A stretch of 16,975 nt of DNA from Nitrospirota bacterium (GTDB lineage Bacteria; Nitrospirota; CAKKRA01; 9FT-COMBO-42-15), in the NCBI GenBank assembly GCA_016214425.1, contig JACRON010000097.1:1-16975 (forward strand), in the 5' to 3' direction. Below, piece after piece: positions 13,727 to 16,975 of this stretch. Under the pieces are notes generated by a model. That model made no database searches and was not told the origin of the DNA. It was given only the letters and a program-made list of their open reading frames with translations. The position numbers and the translations under genes are program-made. The first letter of the stretch is position 1, and each line of letters starts with the position of its first letter.

Positions 13727-15031
13727 TTACTTTTTCACCTTCTCCGCCTTGACCCTTGCGATTCTTCTGTCCTCCATATCAACTATGGTAAATTTATAAT
13801 CACCGTACTGTATTATCTCTCCGCCCTTTGGGATCCTCTGGAGCTGTGAGAGCATGAATCCTGCGAGTGTTTCAAAGTCTGCTGATTCAGGAAGTGCGAG
13901 TGCATGCTGGTCCTTCAAGTCCCTGATAGTTAATGATGCGTCAATTACCAGAGAGCCGTCATTAAGCCTTTCTATAGGTTTTTCCTGTATATCATATTCG
14001 TCCTCTATTTCGCCAACAATCTCCTCAACTAAGTCCTCTGTTGTTACAAGTCCCTCAACAACGCCATATTCATCTAGCACAACTGCCATCTGCATCCTTC
14101 TCTTCTGGAGCTCTTTTAAGAGCTGGCTCACCTTTTTTGTCTCAGGAACAAAGTAAATAGGCCTTAAAAGTTCGCTTACTTTTATCTCCCTTCCGTCTTT
14201 GAGCACCTCAAGGAGGTCCTTGACATTTAATATTCCAACAATATCATCAATGGTCTTTCTATAGACTGGATACCGGGAGAATCTATTTTCAGAGATTATG
14301 TTAAATATCTCCTTTGCAGACATAGTAATCTGTATAGAAGCTATCCTTGGTTTGGGGACCATTACCTCTTTTACAGAGGTATCTGTAAACTCAAAAACAC
14401 TCTTTATAAGCTCCTGCTCAGTCTGGTCAAAGATGCCCCTCTCCCTTCCCTCACGGATTATAAGCATAATCTCCTCCTCTGATACAAAGGGCTCCGCAGG
14501 TATACCCTTTTTGCCAAAAGGAAGCAGAAAGATATTTGTTGATGAAGTGAGAAATTTTATAAGATAGGCAGAAATCTTAGAAAGGGATTCTATAGGCGCT
14601 GCTGACCAGAAGGCTATTTTCTCTGAATACCTTAAGCCGAGTGACTTTGGCAGGAGCTCTCCCAATATCAGCGTAAGATAGGATATTATTACAACAACTA
14701 TACCAATAGCAATCGGCTCGCTAACATTGCTTATAAACTTATACGGCGCCTGCTGAATTATTGGCTTGATTATCTCAATGGCAGTAACGCCGCCTACTGC
14801 ACCGGCAAGGGCGCCGACTACTGTAATGCCAACCTGAATTGTGGCGAGAAATCTTTCTGGTTCGCTTTGAAGCTTGTGCACCCTGATTGCTTTCTTATTG
14901 CCTTCCTCAACAAGCTGCTTGATGCGGCTTCTTCTGGCGCTGATTATTGCTATCTCTGCGCCAGAAAAGAAGCCATTTAAAAGTATAAGAAAAAGAATCA
15001 GGATTACCTCAAACCAAAAGCCATCTGTCAT
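13727..15031 (-). CDS. CNNM/CorC-HlyC family membrane protein with CBS pair
   Basis: 434 residues from ATG 15031, preceded by AAAAGGA at a suitable distance; an in-frame ATG at 15070 adds 13 residues of unlikely sequence and lacks a good site. DUF21/CNNM membrane domain 1-195 (LNGFFSGAEIAIISARRSRI, ATIQVGITVVGALAGAVGG, LGELLPKSLGLRY). A CBS pair follows at about 215-340 (VKEVMVPKPRI, SRYPVYRKTIDDIVGILNVKDLL, MAVVLDEYGVVEGLVTTEDLVEEIVGEI). The C-terminal CorC_HlyC domain spans about 355-432. Members are often annotated 'hemolysin' but are better viewed as magnesium/divalent-cation transporters or efflux regulators controlled by nucleotide binding to the CBS pair. It is the first gene of the minus-strand operon with cheR and the hybrid kinase; the functional link is unclear. 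Confidence 0.93.
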   Translation of the reverse strand: MTDGFWFEVILILFLILLNGFFSGAEIAIISARRSRIKQLVEEGNKKAIRVHKLQSEPERFLATIQVGITVVGALAGAVGGVTAIEIIKPIIQQAPYKFISNVSEPIAIGIVVVIISYLTLILGELLPKSLGLRYSEKIAFWSAAPIESLSKISAYLIKFLTSSTNIFLLPFGKKGIPAEPFVSEEEIMLIIREGRERGIFDQTEQELIKSVFEFTDTSVKEVMVPKPRIASIQITMSAKEIFNIISENRFSRYPVYRKTIDDIVGILNVKDLLEVLKDGREIKVSELLRPIYFVPETKKVSQLLKELQKRRMQMAVVLDEYGVVEGLVTTEDLVEEIVGEIEDEYDIQEKPIERLNDGSLVIDASLTIRDLKDQHALALPESADFETLAGFMLSQLQRIPKGGEIIQYGDYKFTIVDMEDRRIARVKAEKVKK

Positions 15032-15072
15032 AAATGTCCTTTTGCAAAGGGTTAGAAGGAAATAATACATCT

Positions 15073-15102
15073 AACATAGCATAAAGTCAGCATCTTTATC
15101 AA
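15073..15102 (-). promoter_or_regulatory. Candidate promoter for the minus-strand CNNM-cheR-kinase operon
   Basis: On the minus strand TTGATA (15102-15097), an 18-base spacer and TATGTT (15078-15073), with TG two bases before it as in an extended -10. The leader to ATG 15031 would be about 35 bases. It faces away from the plus-strand promoter at 15116-15142. Confidence 0.45.
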
Positions 15103-15115
15103 GAATGTTTTAAAG

Positions 15116-15142
15116 TTGACAAAAAAATCCTTCTGCTATAAT
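15116..15142 (+). promoter_or_regulatory. Strong sigma70-type promoter for the TPR-barrel/FecR operon
   Basis: A perfect TTGACA (15116-15121) and a perfect extended -10, TGCTATAAT (TATAAT at 15137-15142). The spacer is 15 bases, shorter than the ideal 17, which the extended -10 may offset. The start codon lies 24 bases further on, with AGGAGGG at 15154-15160. Confidence 0.75.
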
Positions 15143-15166
15143 ATTTGAGCCACAGGAGGGAAAAGG

Positions 15167-16468
15167 GTGGGATATTTTATTCAATCAGTCTTTTTACTTG
15201 CACTCATCTTTTCATCTGTTGCCCATGCCTCTGAGGCAGCCTACGAACAGCACATAGCAAAGGGCATATCGCATATTGAGGAAAATAATTATACTGATGC
15301 AATAAAGGAATTCAGGCTTGCCCTTAAGGAAAAACCTGATGATTTCAAGGGGATCCTTTATCTCGGCATTGCCCTCAGCCGTATGAATGATAAAGAGGCA
15401 GAGGCAATGCTGAGAAAGGCGCTCTACCTTAACTTAGATGACCCGCGGGCAAACCTTGAGCTCGGCATACATTATATTAATAATTCAAAATACAATGAGG
15501 CAAAGGCTTATCTTGAGAAGGCAATAAAGGCATCGGATGACGCTGAGCTAAAAGAGGTTGCAGAGGAGCATCTTGCTCTTGCAAAGGATGAGGGGGTTGG
15601 CAAAAAGCGGTGGGCAGTGGATATCTCGCTCGGAGGCCAATATGACAGCAATGTCAGCCTTAATCCGAATGACACGCCCCTGCCTCAGGGGATTTCAAGA
15701 AAGGCGGACTGGCGCGCTGTATTCAATATAAACAGCAGATACAATTTCCTATCAATACAGAATGCTGAAGGTTCGGTCGGCTATAACCTCTATCAGAGCC
15801 TGCACAGCAGGCTTGATGATTTTAATATATCATATCACCTTTTGGATTTAAAAGGCTCATATACTATCTCGCCTTTATTGGCTGTTAAAGGCGACTACTC
15901 CTTTGAATATGTGTTTGTCGGCTGGGAGAGCGGACACGGCTATGACTATGCGCATGCAGTATCCCCTTCATTAGTCATCTCAGAGGGCAAGGGTTTTTAT
16001 ACAACAGTGGAATACAGGTACAGATACAGGTATTTTATGGACAGCAGTCTCTTTCCAAGCAATTCAGACAGGACAGGGACGACTCATCTTGTCGGCATAG
16101 CACAGGACATCCCTTTCAAATTTGTTCTGACTAAACTCGGCTATTCCTATGACAAGGACATAACAAAGAAGACATACTGGGACTATGACGGCCACAAGGG
16201 TTTTATAAATTTCAGAATCAGCCTGCCCTACAGAATTCTCCTTGACCTCTATGGTGAATATTACAACAGAAATTATGATGGGATAGACCCTTTCTCTGGC
16301 ACAAAGAGAAAGGACAATGTCTATACATATTCAGCATCATTGACAAAGGAGCTGACAGATATATTCAGCATAACCATCGGGCAGTTGTATATTGATAATG
16401 ATTCAAATATTACTGCCTATGATTACAAGAGGGCGATAACAAGCCTGTTTGTAAATGCGAGGTTTTAA
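15167..16468 (+). CDS. TPR and outer-membrane beta-barrel protein (Slam/DUF560-like)
   Basis: 433 residues from GTG 15167, fixed by AGGAGGG at 15154-15160. Residues 1-21 are a Sec signal (cleavage likely after AHA). Residues about 22-145 hold TPR-like helical repeats (YTDAIKEFRLALKEKPDDFK, LYLGIALSRMNDKEAEAMLRKAL, ANLELGIHYINNSKYNEAKAYLEKAIKA). From about 150 the sequence alternates polar and hydrophobic residues with many aromatics (VDISLGGQYDSNVSLNPND, VEYRYRYRYFMDS) and ends in ...SLFVNARF, with the C-terminal Phe expected of outer-membrane barrels. This periplasmic TPR plus barrel layout resembles surface lipoprotein assembly modifiers, although no lipoprotein substrate is adjacent. The stop overlaps the FecR-domain gene (TAATG), so the two are coupled and may share a surface or export function. 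Confidence 0.82.
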   Translation: MGYFIQSVFLLALIFSSVAHASEAAYEQHIAKGISHIEENNYTDAIKEFRLALKEKPDDFKGILYLGIALSRMNDKEAEAMLRKALYLNLDDPRANLELGIHYINNSKYNEAKAYLEKAIKASDDAELKEVAEEHLALAKDEGVGKKRWAVDISLGGQYDSNVSLNPNDTPLPQGISRKADWRAVFNINSRYNFLSIQNAEGSVGYNLYQSLHSRLDDFNISYHLLDLKGSYTISPLLAVKGDYSFEYVFVGWESGHGYDYAHAVSPSLVISEGKGFYTTVEYRYRYRYFMDSSLFPSNSDRTGTTHLVGIAQDIPFKFVLTKLGYSYDKDITKKTYWDYDGHKGFINFRISLPYRILLDLYGEYYNRNYDGIDPFSGTKRKDNVYTYSASLTKELTDIFSITIGQLYIDNDSNITAYDYKRAITSLFVNARF

Positions 16469-16975
16469 TGTTCAAATGGCATTTAATCCCTTTGTTTATC
16501 ACGCTTATCATTAGCCTTTCCACCGCTGCCTTTGCAGAGGAAAACATCGGCAAAATTCTTGCCCTTAAAGGCAAGGCAGTTGTAGAGAGGGATAAGAAAA
16601 AGATAACAGCAAAGAAAAATCAGGGCCTCCTTTTAAAAGACACAGTATCAACCATGAAGGCATCAAGGTTAAAGATGCGCTTTGTAGATGACAGCATATT
16701 GACACTTGGAGAGAGTTCAAGGGTAGCTATAAAGGAATACATCTACAGCAAGGATAAGGGAGGAAAATCAATCTTCAACCTCCTTGACGGAAAGATGCGG
16801 TCTATTGTCGGCAAGGCCAGGTTTGAAATACACACACCCACTGCGGTGGCAGCAGCAAGGGGGACGATTATACTTTCAGAGGTGGGAAGGCTTGCAGGAA
16901 AGTTGTTTGCAACCTTTATATGCCTTGAGGGAGAGGTAGAGGTAATGAGCGCTGATCCGAGCATTCCGGGAAAGA
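16468..16975 (+). CDS. FecR domain-containing periplasmic protein, 3' end outside window
   Basis: ATG 16468 overlaps the previous stop, and the frame is open to the window edge (169 complete codons). Residues 1-23 are a signal peptide (ends STAAFA). The rest begins a FecR domain: IGKILALKGKAVVERDKKK, LLLKDTVSTMKASRLKMRFVDDS, LTLGESSRVAIKEY, FNLLDGKMRSIVG, then FEIHTPTAVAAARGTI and FICLEGEVEVM, all typical conserved segments. Stand-alone FecR-domain proteins with a signal peptide, unlike the FecR sigma-factor regulator, are usually periplasmic or surface proteins, often encoded beside TPR or beta-barrel proteins and CHASE2-cyclase genes. The pairing here fits that pattern. The C terminus, which could reveal further domains, is not visible. 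Confidence 0.88.
   Translation, partial: MFKWHLIPLFITLIISLSTAAFAEENIGKILALKGKAVVERDKKKITAKKNQGLLLKDTVSTMKASRLKMRFVDDSILTLGESSRVAIKEYIYSKDKGGKSIFNLLDGKMRSIVGKARFEIHTPTAVAAARGTIILSEVGRLAGKLFATFICLEGEVEVMSADPSIPGK

Noticed and set aside
16743..16964. Minus-strand open frame at the right edge
   Set aside because: It is antisense to the FecR-domain gene, whose conserved motifs and signal peptide show the real coding strand.
1..16975. Search by eye for -24/-12 (sigma54) promoters, CRISPR arrays, tRNAs, rRNAs and insertion sequences
   Set aside because: No convincing intergenic TGGCAC-N5-TTGC match, no regularly spaced repeats, no RNA gene and no transposase were seen.

Overview
The window looks like chromosomal DNA of a Gram-negative, probably anaerobic, environmental bacterium. 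Support comes from lipoproteins with lipoboxes, an outer-membrane beta-barrel protein ending in Phe, several large sensor kinases, an NtrC-type regulator, a stand-alone catalytic 'core' methionine synthase, and a PPLxPPL-type mini-repeat inside a gene. Composition (low-to-mid 40s % G+C by eye, frequent AGG and ATA codons) and gene style recall Nitrospirota or the former Deltaproteobacteria. That placement is an inference; no marker gene is present.

Layout. (1) 1-1727, plus strand: two overlapping SPFH/band-7 paralogs, the first cut by the window edge, the second a lipoprotein. (2) 2004-4169, plus: a zinc-ribbon/RDD membrane protein, a lipoprotein with two similar domains, and an orphan DUF433 (VapB-like) protein, each apparently separately transcribed. 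(3) 4203-7894, plus: a two-component pair, a histidine kinase carrying a PhnD-type binding protein at its N terminus and an NtrC-family regulator with a GVATGV loop in place of GAFTGA. (4) 7972-8151: a 59-residue FmdB-type zinc-ribbon gene followed by a clear terminator. (5) 8276-10084, plus: a core-MetE-like methyltransferase, probably with almost no leader, and a class IV aminotransferase that has lost its C-terminal quarter. (6) 15031 down to 10029, minus: a CNNM/CorC membrane protein, a CheR methyltransferase and a large Cache-HAMP-PAS kinase-receiver hybrid, packed as an operon. The kinase is broken by a frameshift in an A6 tract, probably with part of its sensor domain missing, and CheR carries the mini-repeat in frame. 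(7) 15167 to the end, plus: a TPR/beta-barrel outer-membrane protein overlapping a FecR-domain gene that runs off the window, behind a strong promoter divergent from operon 6.

Functional reading: most of the window concerns envelope and signalling (SPFH, RDD, lipoproteins, two kinases, CheR, CNNM, FecR/beta-barrel), with a small metabolic island. Three loci show damage or insertion within about 3.5 kb (aminotransferase end, kinase frameshift, CheR insert), so the 9.9-13.4 kb part is the most rearranged. No tRNA, rRNA, CRISPR array, insertion sequence or complete defence system was found. The best candidates for unusual biology are the PhnD-fused kinase with its GVATGV regulator, the lipid-anchored SPFH pair, and the TPR-barrel/FecR pair.
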